Assembly (NCBI GenBank): GCA_022601195.1
Contig: JAHZIX010000001.1
Coordinates: 148,689 to 212,688, forward strand
Length of the DNA stretch: 64,000 nucleotides
Reading direction: 5' to 3'
From: Deltaproteobacteria bacterium
GTDB lineage: Bacteria; Acidobacteriota; Thermoanaerobaculia; Multivoradales; JAHZIX01
This document shows positions 14,991 through 25,300 of this stretch, one piece after another. The notes beneath the pieces are model-generated. The model had not been told where the DNA came from. It searched no databases and saw nothing but the letters and a program-made list of their open reading frames with translations. Numbering within the stretch: the first letter of the stretch is position 1; the number at the start of each line of letters is the position of its first letter. Both the position numbers and the translations under genes were made by a program.

Positions 14991-15070
14991 GGGTCGAGGA
15001 GCGGAATCGGCTTCCAAACCACTCTGTTCAGTTGAATGCGGCTTCGCAGCAGAAGGCCCAGGAGAGAAAG
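14991..15070 (+). repeat. Dispersed intergenic repeat, copy 4 (partial, tandem to copy 3)
   Basis: Directly after copy 3 the words GAGGAGCGGAATCGGCTTCC and GCTTCGCAGCAGAAGGCCCA recur, matching the right half of copies 2 and 3. This looks like a partial tandem duplication of the repeat. From here to 15244 I see no gene; the short Lys-rich open frame on the plus strand (15032-15217) has no ribosome binding site. Confidence 0.45.
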
Positions 15071-15244
15071 ATCCAGAAGAGAAAAGCCCAAAAGAAAAAG
15101 GCTAGCTGGTTTGGAGGCGCGACCGCCCCCTTACGACTAGGTTCACCTGCCTTGGAAACCGGCATTGCGCAGCGGATCCGGGGTGGAGTTCGCCAAAACT
15201 CAAGGGATCGAAGATAGCCCAAAAAATCACTGAATACGATTCAC

Positions 15245-15691
15245 CTATCGATGGACGGACGGCACTACCAGGACGGGACAGGGAGCATGATTGAGCAAGC
15301 GGTGGGTCGTACTACCGATCGCCGAGTGGCCAAGAAATCCCTTGCCCTGGCTGGCGATGATGATGAGGTCTACCTTGCGAGCCTTGGCGTAATCCACAAT
15401 ACAGGCGTTCGCTCCCCCTCCCACCACAATCACCTGAGATTGACAGCCCTGAAGTGATTCACCGGCGAACTCCACGAGCCGTTCCTGTGCGGTTCTCCGA
15501 TGCTGCGAGAGGATCTCACTTCGTTGGTCCGCTGAGACTCCGAGCATGATCGGAGGCAGGGTATCTTCGGCACAGTAGAGAAGAATCACCTCTGCATTGA
15601 ATTGGCGGCCCAGAAGAGCTGCGTGCTCCAGAGCTGGTAAGGATCCGTCGGAAAGGTCACTGGTGACGAGAATCGTCTGATAGGCCGTCAT
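15245..15691 (-). CDS. Universal stress protein (UspA family)
   Basis: A 148-residue single-domain UspA protein. It has TILVTSDLSDGSLPALEHAA at the start, AEVILLYCAEDTLPP, DLIIIASQGKGFLGHSAIGS with the ATP-binding Gly-x2-Gly pattern, and PCPVLVVP at the end. The start is set at ATG 15691, with AGGAGG eight bases upstream; the ATG two codons earlier is too close to that site. It is a single gene, about 2.2 kb from the other stress protein on the same strand. Members of this family bind ATP and act in starvation and stress survival. The specific role here is not visible. Confidence 0.9.
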   Translation of the reverse strand: MTAYQTILVTSDLSDGSLPALEHAALLGRQFNAEVILLYCAEDTLPPIMLGVSADQRSEILSQHRRTAQERLVEFAGESLQGCQSQVIVVGGGANACIVDYAKARKVDLIIIASQGKGFLGHSAIGSTTHRLLNHAPCPVLVVPSVHR

Positions 15692-15930
15692 TGCCATCCC
15701 CTCCTGAATTGTCGTGGCACTGCTTGCCAGTAAAAGTCTCTACTGGATTCACTGTTCGCCGGGAGTCACAGTTTGCCGGGACTCACCCGCCGACCCCAAC
15801 CTCCACGAGGTAGCTGGCACTGCACGCTCGGGTAGGTCCCTCTCCCCTCTTAGGGTGGGAATGGGAAGCGAGAAGGACTTGGAACAGCTTCCTCAGCCAT
15901 CAGAAGAGAGTCCACCAAGGGGACCTGGAA

Positions 15931-15990
15931 CGAAAAAGAGGCTGCCAGGCCTCGCTACTAGATGAAAGTCTAAGCGAGACACTGGCAGCC
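15931..15990 (-). terminator. Intrinsic terminator of the metallopeptidase gene
   Basis: On the minus strand, about 45 bases after the metallopeptidase stop, a long hairpin forms from GGCTGCCAG (15940-15948) with CTGGCAGCC (15982-15990). Inner stems CTCGCT/AGCGAG and TAGA/TCTA enclose a six-base loop. Read on the minus strand, the stem is followed by TCTTTTTCG, the expected U-tract. This is the best intrinsic terminator in the window. Confidence 0.8.
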
Positions 15991-16034
15991 CATGAGATCT
16001 GGGATCACCCAGAGAGCACTTCTAGGACTTGTTT

Positions 16035-18200
16035 CTAATTACATTTATCGGTCGGTCGGCACTGCACCTTGAAGTTGAACAATTTGCAGCAGTTGGAGCT
16101 ACACTGGCCGCCTCGGGAGCAGGAGGTTCCATTGCTCTTTTCCCGTTCGCATTTATTCTTACCAATGCCCACGGTGCCGGTATTGCAATACTCATTGGAA
16201 TCACAATCACTGTCGTTCTTACACTCGGCGCAGGCGCCACCAGGGCAGATTCCCGAGGTGCACTGACCGGCACGGGTACAGCCGGTTCCGTTAGACTTCT
16301 TCCTTTCACATTTATTCTTGCCAATTCCGACGGTGCCAGTATTGCAATACTCGTTGGAGTCGCAGTCGTCGTCGCTGTTGCACTCGGCACAGGCTCCACC
16401 GGGACAGATACCGGATTGACACTGGTCTGCTCGGGTACAAGCCACGCCATTGGCCTTTAGGGCCTCACACTTATTCTTGCCAATCCCCAGCGTCCCCGTG
16501 TTGCAGTACTCGCTGGAGTTGCAGTCGTCGTCGCTATTGCACTCAGCGCAGGCGCCGCCGGGACAGATGCCGGATTGACACTGATCCGGACGAGTACAAG
16601 CTACGCCGTTGGCCTTCAAGGCTTGGCATTTATTCCTACCGATGCCCAAGGTACCGGTGTTACAAAATTCACTATTGGTGCAATCGTCGTCGCTATTGCA
16701 CTCGGCGCAGGCGCCACCGGGACAGATGCCCGAGGTGCATTGATTGGGGCGGGTGCAAGCCACACCGTTGGATTTCTTGTTCTCGCACTTGTTCTTCCCA
16801 ATCCCCAGAGTTCCCTTGTTGCAATACTGATTGTTGTTGCAATCGTCATCGCTGTTGCATTCAGCACAGGCGCCACCGGGGCAGATTCCTGATAGACATT
16901 GCAGGGGTCGAGTGCAGGCGGTCCCATTGGTTCTCTTCTTGGAGCAATGGTTGCGACCGACCCCCAAGGCGACTCCCTTGTCGCAGAACTCGTTGGAAGC
17001 ACAATCGCCGTCCGTATCGCAATAGCCGACGTGATACCGGCGAGTGACGATCCAGGGGTAGACAGATTTGACGGCTTCGTCGCCGACGGTACACATCAGA
17101 TAACGCAGGTTCGTATCGCTGTCCTCGCCGCTCAACTCATCGCAATCCCGAAAGTCCGGTGGGTTGGCTCCCTGGGGATACTCATCGTCGAGGCCTAGAA
17201 AGTGGCTGAACTCGTGGAGGATCGTCCATTCGGAAATACCCGTGTAAATGGCCTTGTAGACCTTCACTCCTAGAACCTTGACGGGACGATACATATTGTT
17301 CCAACGATCTTCGTTGTGGTGCATCTCCACCTTGTATCGAGTACCTGCCTTATCGAAGTTGTCCAAGGTCGCGGCGGTGACTTCTCCGGACTGGCCGACG
17401 AAGTTGGCGATGTGGACATTCATCTTGAGGGAACCGTCAGCGCGGCTCCAGCGAGTCTCGATACGGTCCCGCCAATAGTGCATGAGCCAATCCGTAGACG
17501 CGAGGCGTCGGCCTCGGAAGCTCTCATTCCAGAAATCCGTCTCGGTGATCCCCTGGGCCGTTCTCTCCTCCGGGGTGAGCAGGAAGAAGCGTGCTCCCCG
17601 ATTGACTCGGCAAGCTCGGGCCGAGAAAGGAGTGTCTTTGGCATAGACCAAACCATTGTCGTTCTTGTCCGTCGCATCCGTGGCGCAGACTCCCTGGTCC
17701 AGGGGCTGGCCTCCCTCTTGACTGCTCAAGATCTCCGTCAAGGCATGGGGAATGTGCAACTTGTCCGATTCCGCCTTGGGAAACTTGAAGTCCAGGGCGA
17801 CGGTGATCGTCCAAACGCCGTTGCTTCTCTTCAGGCGGTAGCCATAGCGTTTCGAAAACAAGCCGAAGTAGTTGAATTGGCCGCGGATGAATCGGGCGTC
17901 CAGGTCGTCCGCGAGGGTCCTATTGGCGACGTCGCCGACGGCATTCCCGAGAGAGTCCCGCTTGCGATTACAGGCGATGACGTGCTCATTGTAGGAGCGG
18001 GTGCCGACGAAGCAGGTTTCCCAGTCGGAACAATCGTTGCCGGCACTGAAATTCTCCGATTCCAGGTTTCGGGCCTCGGTCCTCTCACTGGAAGAGGGGT
18101 CTATTCCACACAGGTTCGCCCAGGCCGGCGATGCCGCCAGGGCCCAAGTACACGCGGCCAACACCAACAAACTCAATCTAACGGAAATCTTGCTCTTCAT
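16035..18200 (-). CDS. Secreted metzincin-like metallopeptidase with Cys-rich repeats
   Basis: A 721-residue exported protein with a signal peptide (LSLLVLAACTWALAASPAWA). The first 390 residues hold a peptidase-like domain with the zinc signature HEFSHFLGLDDEY near residue 329, which fits the HExxHxxGxxD form of metzincins. The C-terminal 327 residues are six tandem units of 53 residues (159 bp), each with eight Cys: CNSDDDC, EYCNTGTLGIGKNKC, NGVACTR, QCQSGICPGGAC. The last unit diverges and closes the protein. The repeats are probably disulfide-bonded modules for adhesion or spacing outside the cell. The start has GGAGG and GGAG upstream. A strong terminator follows the gene. The substrate is unknown. 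The peptidase call rests on the zinc motif. Confidence 0.82.
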   Translation of the reverse strand: MKSKISVRLSLLVLAACTWALAASPAWANLCGIDPSSSERTEARNLESENFSAGNDCSDWETCFVGTRSYNEHVIACNRKRDSLGNAVGDVANRTLADDLDARFIRGQFNYFGLFSKRYGYRLKRSNGVWTITVALDFKFPKAESDKLHIPHALTEILSSQEGGQPLDQGVCATDATDKNDNGLVYAKDTPFSARACRVNRGARFFLLTPEERTAQGITETDFWNESFRGRRLASTDWLMHYWRDRIETRWSRADGSLKMNVHIANFVGQSGEVTAATLDNFDKAGTRYKVEMHHNEDRWNNMYRPVKVLGVKVYKAIYTGISEWTILHEFSHFLGLDDEYPQGANPPDFRDCDELSGEDSDTNLRYLMCTVGDEAVKSVYPWIVTRRYHVGYCDTDGDCASNEFCDKGVALGVGRNHCSKKRTNGTACTRPLQCLSGICPGGACAECNSDDDCNNNQYCNKGTLGIGKNKCENKKSNGVACTRPNQCTSGICPGGACAECNSDDDCTNSEFCNTGTLGIGRNKCQALKANGVACTRPDQCQSGICPGGACAECNSDDDCNSSEYCNTGTLGIGKNKCEALKANGVACTRADQCQSGICPGGACAECNSDDDCDSNEYCNTGTVGIGKNKCERKKSNGTGCTRAGQCTSGICPGGACAECKNDSDCDSNEYCNTGTVGIGKNKCEREKSNGTSCSRGGQCSSNCCKLFNFKVQCRPTDKCN
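16038..17018 (-). repeat. Six 159-bp tandem repeats coding for Cys-rich modules
   Basis: Within the metallopeptidase gene, units of 53 codons repeat without length change for five copies, plus a longer, divergent last copy. Conserved words include GICPGGACAEC and IGKNKC. Neighbouring units are very similar at DNA level, which indicates fairly recent expansion or gene conversion and a likelihood of copy-number change. Confidence 0.85.
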
Positions 18201-18378
18201 CTCCAGCCTCCAAGTCAGAAGTACTCAATTCAAGGGCCATCAGCAAATCGCTTCCGGCTTCCTCTTGTACTTCGCTTCGACTTGGAGATTTCTGACAAAC
18301 GGGAGATCAATCGACAAATCACCACGTCGGGAGGCGGGATGAAACTCTGAAGAAATCGCCTCTGGATAGGGGGCTACC

Positions 18379-19464
18379 TCAGGCCTTCTTGGAGGGGGCA
18401 TCCTCGGCCGGTGGATCTGCCTCAGAGCTGCCACCGACAAACCTGTCCGGGTCGCCAAGGAAGTCTTCAATGCACCCTTCGGAAGCGAAGATGTAGATCT
18501 TTTGATGGTGAACCGCAAACAGGTCGGGCTGCGCCCGGGCCCCCGGCACCATGGGACACTCCTCGTTCTGAATGCCAAAACGTTGCGGATCGGAAAGAAA
18601 GCGCTCGCGGTTCTCTTCACTGACAAAGCGGTAAAGGTAGCCATCGGCCACCGCGGTGATGTCCTGCTCTCCCCTTTCCTCTTTCCCCTCGGTCAGCAGT
18701 ACCGGGTCATAACCCTGCAGAGCCCGACGAGGCCGAGATGCCGTGCGCTCAGCCGGCTCCTCTTCCTGCGACTCCTGGGCCGCCAGCCGCGCCTGGGTGC
18801 TCTCGAAGCGACTCCCTGACGGTGCCCCAGCAGTCAGCACCGGATAGAACTGCAGGAAGACGTTGTCGTGGACCGCATGCTCCGCATGACATCCATAGCA
18901 GGAACCTGCCTGGAAGCTCTCAGCCCTCGGACGGCTGCCATCGGAAGCGGTGCCATTGCCGAAGTCGTAGTAAGCCCAGCCCTGAGGACTCCGACTAGAG
19001 TCCTTCACCGCCAGCTCCACAGCCACCACCTCCGAGGCGAATCGGCCTCTCTGCTGGGGGGCGATCCCTTCTCCAGGTCCACGCAGGACCAGAGCCAGCA
19101 TGGTGCCTTCCCGAAACTCCCCCGTCCGCTGGAAGTGATCGTAGGAAGCAGGTTCCAGGAAGGTATTGTGAAATAGCTCGCGATTGCTGGTGCGCTCGGA
19201 GTAGCCAAGACCCACCGAGGTACCCACCAAGGGCCAGCGCTCGAATCCCGTCGGCAGGAGTAGGCTTCCCTGGTCGTCGTAGGCGGGCAGCTCGCCCTGA
19301 GATTGCTGCGCCATAGGTTCTTGCCAAGAAACCTCAGCCGAGGATGAAGCAGGTTGGCTCAAGAGAGAGGGGGCCGGGAAAAGAGCCATGGGTAGGGCGA
19401 TAGCGAGAACGACGGCGCTGGTCAATAGAAGTCTGGACCAGGACACGGTGGGGTTTGCGGTCAT
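18379..19464 (-). CDS. Cytochrome P460-like protein with C-terminal YHS-like domain
   Basis: A 361-residue exported protein. After a signal peptide or membrane anchor (residues 10-35) comes a cytochrome P460 fold (FHNTFLEPASYDHFQRTGEF, then EGTMLALVLRG). It carries one haem c motif CYGCH near residue 188, in SCYGCHAEHAVHDNVFLQFY. P460 proteins have a haem cross-linked to Lys and act on hydroxylamine or related small molecules; some members have other roles. The C-terminal 120 residues resemble YHS-type metal-binding domains, possibly two copies (GYDPVLLTEG, YRFVSEENRERFLSDPQRF and IYIFASEGCIEDFLGDPDRF). An AAAGGAGA site precedes the ATG. It is divergent from the LytS-type kinase gene. The domain fusion is unusual. 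Confidence 0.8.
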   Translation of the reverse strand: MTANPTVSWSRLLLTSAVVLAIALPMALFPAPSLLSQPASSSAEVSWQEPMAQQSQGELPAYDDQGSLLLPTGFERWPLVGTSVGLGYSERTSNRELFHNTFLEPASYDHFQRTGEFREGTMLALVLRGPGEGIAPQQRGRFASEVVAVELAVKDSSRSPQGWAYYDFGNGTASDGSRPRAESFQAGSCYGCHAEHAVHDNVFLQFYPVLTAGAPSGSRFESTQARLAAQESQEEEPAERTASRPRRALQGYDPVLLTEGKEERGEQDITAVADGYLYRFVSEENRERFLSDPQRFGIQNEECPMVPGARAQPDLFAVHHQKIYIFASEGCIEDFLGDPDRFVGGSSEADPPAEDAPSKKA

Positions 19465-19785
19465 GTTCGATCTCCTTTGTTCCGAGCCTGGATCTTCCTC
19501 GTCTCCAGAATTACCGACCCTCGAGACTGGAACGATCGGGCTCTCGATGACAGATCCAGGATGCCCTCAAGGCTCAGCCCGAGGCAAGCTCTTTGCTGCC
19601 ACCGGTCTGCCAATGCAGCGAGAGGACCTATGGCCGCCGTCAATGGGTGGCTGGTCCGAAGGTAGCTCCGCCCCGTCTCGAACCTTTCCTTGCCAACCAC
19701 TCCCTGCGCCCAGACCACCACTGACAGCGTTCTCCCTCACCGCCGCTCCTTTCTAGCCTTTGTTCGTGGGAAACTCACCACGGCG

Positions 19786-21000
19786 ATGAGCATTTCAGCC
19801 CCCTCCCAGCCTCGAGCTCCGTTCCAGCCCAAAACGGCGCCGGAGCAGAAATCCCTTCGATGGACCCTTCCCGTGGCTTTCGGCGTCACCGTTACCGTGG
19901 CGGCGGTATTCTCTAGCCAGACCTACCTGGAGATGATCGATCACGGCCACGATTGGTGGCGATTGTTTCTCTGGCAGCTGGGCAGTTGGTGGTTCTGGGC
20001 CTTGGTGGCCTCAGCGGTGATGAAATCCGGCGGGCGTCTTCTACGCCCCGAGGAGCGCCCCAGACTGTGGCCCTTGAGAGAGACCCTCAAAGGAGTGGCC
20101 CTCACCGCCCTTCACATTCCCGTCGTGGCGGTGGTCTTCTTCGCTCTCCAACCCTTTGAGCCGGTCGCCACCTACCCTCTTGCCACTTCGATGCTGCGGG
20201 CCTACATCACCTGGTCCCGCATCGACCCGTTGATCTACTTCATGCTCCTGGTGGTGGGCTACGGTCTGGCGGCCTATCGTGAGGCGCGGGAAGCCGAACT
20301 GCGAGAGTCCCAACTGCAAACCGCTCTCGCCGAGGCGGAGTTGGAAGCTCTCCGGCTGCAGATCCAGCCCCACTTCCTGTTCAATACCCTCAACTCCATC
20401 GCTGCCCTGGTGCGGCGCCAGAGCAACGACCGAGCCTTGGAGATGATTCTCGGCTTGAGCGAGCTGCTACGCACCGCCTTGCAAGGGTCTTCGCGGCAGA
20501 CCGTACCCCTCAGCGAGGAGCTTCGTCTGGTGGAACGTTACCTGGACATCCAGAAGGCCCGTTTCTCCGATCGCCTGCAGGTCCTCTGGCAGATCGAGGA
20601 GGACGCCAAGAGCTTTCCGGTGCCGGTGTTCATTCTCCAACCGTTGGTCGAAAATGCCATTCTTCACGGTCTGGCCAAGAGCAAGGACCCCGGCAGCCTG
20701 ACCTTGAGCGCTCGTCGTCATGGCGAGTTCCTCACCCTGCGCATCGAGGACGATGGCGAGGGCCTACCCACCGGCTTTGATTTGGACTCGACCTCGGGGG
20801 TGGGACTACAGAATATTCGCGCCCGCTTGGATCAGCTCTACGGCCCCGTGAGTCAGAAGCAAGAGAACCCCCAGGAGACCCAACCGAAACAGCTCTCCTC
20901 CTGGCTGACTCTGCACCGCCGCCCCGAGGGGGGAACGGTGGCCCAGATCTTCCTGCCTGGGCAGCCTCCTTCGGCCCTGGCCGCCAAGGAAGTTCCATGA
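19786..21000 (+). CDS. LytS-type sensor histidine kinase
   Basis: A 404-residue inner-membrane kinase. Four hydrophobic segments fill residues 20-150. A short coiled helix (REAREAELRESQLQTALAEA) then leads into the His_kinase domain with LRLQIQPHFLFNTLN (phospho-acceptor His196). The ATPase part follows: LQPLVENAILHGLAKS as N box, EDDGEGLP as G1 and GVGLQNIRARLDQLYG as G2. I prefer ATG 19786; the TTG at 19690 would add 32 residues with no family support. The stop overlaps the regulator start by four bases (ATGA), so the pair is translationally coupled. The N-terminus has no extracellular sensing domain, so it probably senses a signal in or at the membrane. Confidence 0.92.
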   Translation: MSISAPSQPRAPFQPKTAPEQKSLRWTLPVAFGVTVTVAAVFSSQTYLEMIDHGHDWWRLFLWQLGSWWFWALVASAVMKSGGRLLRPEERPRLWPLRETLKGVALTALHIPVVAVVFFALQPFEPVATYPLATSMLRAYITWSRIDPLIYFMLLVVGYGLAAYREAREAELRESQLQTALAEAELEALRLQIQPHFLFNTLNSIAALVRRQSNDRALEMILGLSELLRTALQGSSRQTVPLSEELRLVERYLDIQKARFSDRLQVLWQIEEDAKSFPVPVFILQPLVENAILHGLAKSKDPGSLTLSARRHGEFLTLRIEDDGEGLPTGFDLDSTSGVGLQNIRARLDQLYGPVSQKQENPQETQPKQLSSWLTLHRRPEGGTVAQIFLPGQPPSALAAKEVP

Positions 21001-21830
21001 CCTCCTACCGGGTTCTCCTAGCGGACGACGAGCCCCTCGCCCGGGAGCTACTGTTCGATCTCCTCAGCCAGGACCCGGAGGTCGAGGTGGTCGCCCAATG
21101 CGGGGATGGCGCCTCGGCCCTGCGGGTCCTCCGGGAAGCTCGCCCGGACATCGCTTTCCTGGACGTGGAGATGCCCGAGGGCGGCGGCCTCGAGGTGGCC
21201 AAGAGCCTGAAGCCGACGGAAATGCCCGCCCTCGTCTTCGTCACCGCCTACGGCCACTACGCCACCGACGCCTTCGAGGTCGAGGCTCTCGACTACGTGG
21301 TCAAGCCCTTCTCCGATGAGCGTCTCTTCGCTGCCCTGGCCCGTGCCAAGAAACGCATTCGCCACCAGAAGTTGGGCGATCTCGCCCGCCAGATCGCCAC
21401 CCTCAGCGCTCCCCTGAACACTCCAATGCAGGAAGCTTCCAGAGCTCCCTTCCCCACCTCTCCCAAGGCCACCGCTCCGTCTTCGAGAGGTTTTCTGGAA
21501 CGGATTCCGGTCGGCACCCGAGGGCGTCAGAGATTCATCGCCACCGAAGACATCCTGTGGATCGAGAGCGACGATTACTTGGCGCGAATTCACATCCAGG
21601 GCAGCAGCCGCCTGGTGCGTTTATCCCTCACCTGGTTCGAGCAACACCTCGACCCGAGACGCTTCGTGAGAACCCACCGCAAGGCGATCGTCAACCTTTC
21701 CGCAGTCACCGCCCTGGAAACCCGATTCAAAGGCAAGAAAGTCCTGGAGCTTTCCGACGGCAGCCACATCCCCATCAGTCGGTCCCGGCGCCGAGCCGTG
21801 GAAGAAGCCCTCCTACCCGCCTCCCGATGA
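20997..21830 (+). CDS. LytTR-family response regulator
   Basis: A 277-residue regulator. The N-terminal receiver has the acidic pocket ADDEP (10-13), phospho-acceptor Asp56 in FLDVEMPEGG, TAYGHYATDAFE and the Lys of YVVKPFSDE. A linker rich in Pro and Ser separates it from a C-terminal LytTR DNA-binding domain (about 165-275): IPVGTRGRQRFIATEDILWI, DDYLARIHIQG, FVRTHRKAIVNL. It forms a two-component system with the upstream LytS-type kinase. LytTR proteins bind direct repeats of about nine bases; I did not identify its target in the window. No regulated transporter lies next to it, so the target genes are elsewhere or among the adjacent secreted proteins. Confidence 0.93.
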   Translation: MTSYRVLLADDEPLARELLFDLLSQDPEVEVVAQCGDGASALRVLREARPDIAFLDVEMPEGGGLEVAKSLKPTEMPALVFVTAYGHYATDAFEVEALDYVVKPFSDERLFAALARAKKRIRHQKLGDLARQIATLSAPLNTPMQEASRAPFPTSPKATAPSSRGFLERIPVGTRGRQRFIATEDILWIESDDYLARIHIQGSSRLVRLSLTWFEQHLDPRRFVRTHRKAIVNLSAVTALETRFKGKKVLELSDGSHIPISRSRRRAVEEALLPASR

Positions 21831-22321
21831 TCTAGACGTTTCCCTGTCCTCATCTGTTGTAGGCCTCATCCTGCCCCAAGCGGTTCACGGGAAGGACACA
21901 CCACCCTTTCCTTCCTAGGTCCCTAAGCCAACTCGAGAAGACTCTCTCCTCATCGCAGCGATCCTCTCTTCCCAGGACCTTCGCCAGACTGAATAGATCC
22001 AAGATTCGCTCGGCCTGATGGACCCGTTCCGAAGGTCGGGCTCATCTTGGAACCGAAAGACCATGCTGCCTGCGGCGAGCCTCATCTAGAACCTCGTAGC
22101 TAGGGATGCTCCCTGCCGGCTGGCAATCCGATTCTTCAAGAGTGATCTATTCCAGTGGAGGTTCCATGAGCTCACCCCTCGACTTTCCAAGGCGTTCCTT
22201 TCAGTTAGTTAGAAAACTACATCATTCCCCTCCAACCGGACCTCGACCGGTTGGCCACAGGCCCAAACCCAGAGCCCAGACCTGGCGGCTCTTCGTTCCA
22301 CAAGTCCAGGAGCCTTTCCCC
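21831..22321. other. Intergenic region before the RHS gene
   Basis: About 490 bases with no supported gene. An in-frame extension of the RHS gene back to 22106 is open but lacks coding character; the true start has its own ribosome binding site at 22308-22312. No hairpin with a U-tract follows the response regulator. The promoter of the RHS gene must lie in this stretch. Confidence 0.4.
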
Positions 22322-25300
22322 ATGAAGCCCGACAGCTACGACCAACCCCCAAGCTCCTCCGCGTCTCGATCTTGCTGTTTTTCCACTCTGGCGACTCTCC
22401 TGCTGGCGGCGTTCTTTTCTCTCCCTCTGGGGGCCATCCACCCAAATCATCCCCTGGATATCGATCCGGAAAAGGCCGCCCAGGGATTCACGGAAGGAAT
22501 CGACAACATCGACCTCTATTCGGGAGCCTTGTCCCTGAACCTTCCCATCGGCCCTTTCCAGCTCAACTACAGCTCCAACGTCTGGCGCTACAAGCGAGAC
22601 AATGTGGATGAAATCGAAGCCTTCCCGAACCGCCTGAACAACGCCGGCCTGGGCTTTCACCTGGGCTGGGGGGAAGTGCTGAGCCCTTTCCATAACCTCA
22701 ATCAAACCGGGAAGTGGCTCTATGTGGACAAGAGCGGCGGTGAGCACGTGTTCTACCCCAATCTCCACAAAGGCGAGCCCGTCGACTCAGGAGTTCTCTA
22801 CTCCCGGGACAACGGCTATCTCCGGTTGCGCATTCAAGACGACGGCACCGGTAACCATTTGTGGGCGGAGATCGAGTCTCCCAACGGTTCCACCCAGCGC
22901 TTCGAATGCGTTGCCTCTCCCGGCCAGGGCTGTGGTCTGGAGTCCGTGTACCGCCTGCGCAAGGGATGGAGCCCCTTCACGACTCGCCAGGACCCGGACT
23001 TCGAGGTCGACTACGACGATTTTAACGACGACGGGAACCCCGAGCTCTGGACCATGACCAATCGCTATGGATTGACTCACAAGATCTACCTGGATGGCAG
23101 CGGCCCATGGGTGATCCTGCGGGTCACCAAGGTCGAGATCCAGACCTTCGGTGCCGCACCGGCCACCTTCGACTTCACCTACCAGACCAAGAACATTGCT
23201 CGGAGCTGCAAGGACGGCTCCGGGGGAACCGGTCCGACCCTTTCCGTGCCCCTTCTGACTCGCATCGACCTACCGGACGGCACTAGCTACCACATGACTA
23301 TCGGTGGGGCGGCGACTCCGACCTACCACACCACTTGCGAGAACGGCATCGATGACCTCCCTGGGGTCCTCTGGGGCCTCTTTCTACCGACCGGAGGGGG
23401 CCTCGCTTGGGAATGGCAGGAGAATGAATTTCCTCCCGGCGAAAACCACTTGGAATTCAACACCTCTGCCGGCGTCAGCGCTCGCCTCCTATCCGATGCC
23501 GACCTCAACATCCTCGGTAGGTGGACCTACAAGAGCACCGGTATCCCCCGGGGAGAACCCAACAATGCTCCCGAGAACGACCCTCAGATGATCACTGAAG
23601 TGGTCTACCCCACCGGGGATTGCTCCAAGCATTTCTTCAACGCCCGCTACTGGACGACTCCCAGCCAACAACGGGGCTGGGAATTGGGCCTTCCCTTCGT
23701 CTACACGGAGCAGAACGACGGCAAATTCCTATCGACCCAGCTGTGGGACTCCAATAACGGCAACGGTGGCTGCAACACCACCACGGGCACGAAAATCCGC
23801 TCCACCTACTTGCGCTTTCGCCGGGATGCTCCTCCAGGGCAAGCTCCCGGCGCCAATGGAGTCACCTTCGCCGATTTTTACAACACCAATCGGCAGGTGG
23901 AAGCCAGCCGCACGATTTTTCATCTCGACACTCGGGATGCCGCCGGCGACGAACGCTACATCGATACGGAAGACAGCGAGTTCGATGGCCTCGGCCACTT
24001 TCGCCGTAAGGTCAGAACCGGCAATTTTCGAGACGATTCCACCACCGACGAACGGCGGGAGACCTTCACCGGCTTCAACCGTACATCGGGTACTTACCCC
24101 GGGACCTACGTGCCGGTGGCGGAAGACGTTCCTTGGATTCTCGACCTCTTCGACCACAACTTTGCCCTGGAGCCGGATTCCCATGGGGTACAAAACTCGA
24201 AGGTCGAGTCGAGCTTCGAAGAGGCCACCGGTTTCCTCACTTGCACTCGACTCCTCGCCAACGGCAGCACCCGTGGCCCGACGGATCTGCTCACCGTTCA
24301 CTCGCGCGACTCTCTCGGCAATCTGACCGACGTCAAGCAGTATGGCGGCGACCTCTACCCGGGGCACAGCACCCCTTTGCCAACCACCGGTGGAGAGTGT
24401 GGAGACCTGCCGGCGCAGCCCAACTATTGGGTGACCTATGGCTACGACCCTCTCTCCGGAGCTCATATAAGCACTCGTCCCCGTACAGCCACTGGAGGAA
24501 ATGCCTCCTTTCTCACCCATGACGTAGACGTGCAGCCGGAGACCGGCTTCGTCCTACGCCAGCGGGACACCACGGGCTTCGAAGTGAGCTTTGACTACGA
24601 CTCCTCCGGGCGATTGAAGTCTGCCACCCCTGACCAAGGGGCTCAGCTGCTCTATACCTACGCCCCAAGAACCTCCACCGAACCCATGACCATCACCATT
24701 CGCCTGGTAGCCCCGGGGACCCAGCAGGCACTCACGGAGCGAAAGATTCTCTTCGACGACGTGGGCCGCCCCTTCAAAGAGCGACACCGCATGCCCGGCT
24801 TCAACGTGTGGACAGAGCAGGAAACGGTTCGCAACGCCCGTGGCTGGGTGACTTCGGTCTCCGAATGGGGAAACCTGAACCGCAAGACTCAGTACCTCAA
24901 CTTCGATGCTTTGGGACGCCCGAAGGTGATTCGCCCACCGGACGGGGCTGCTCATGACATCAAGTTCTCTCGCCTCGGCTCGCGCCAGCAGATTCGACAG
25001 GTCAAGCGGGCTCTCTCAGGAGGGGAAACCTACGTCAACAAGATCTTCAGAACCGACAGCTACGGCCGACTCTTCCAGGTGGAAGAACCTTCCGGCGAAG
25101 GGGGCAGCCTGACTACCAGCACCTACCGCTACGACGTGGCCGGACGACTCACGGAAGCCCACACCGAAGCGGCCACCCTGGTCAATCGCAAGGGTCTGAC
25201 AGAATCACCCGCCGCTCCTTCCCAGACCCGGAGCTTCCAGTACGACAGACGGGGCTTTCTCCTTTCGGAGACTCATCCGGAAAAGGGGCTCAATGGCAAC

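Noticed and set aside
17316..18350. 344-residue open frame antisense to the metallopeptidase
   Set aside because: No domain features; the sense gene has a signal peptide and a zinc site.
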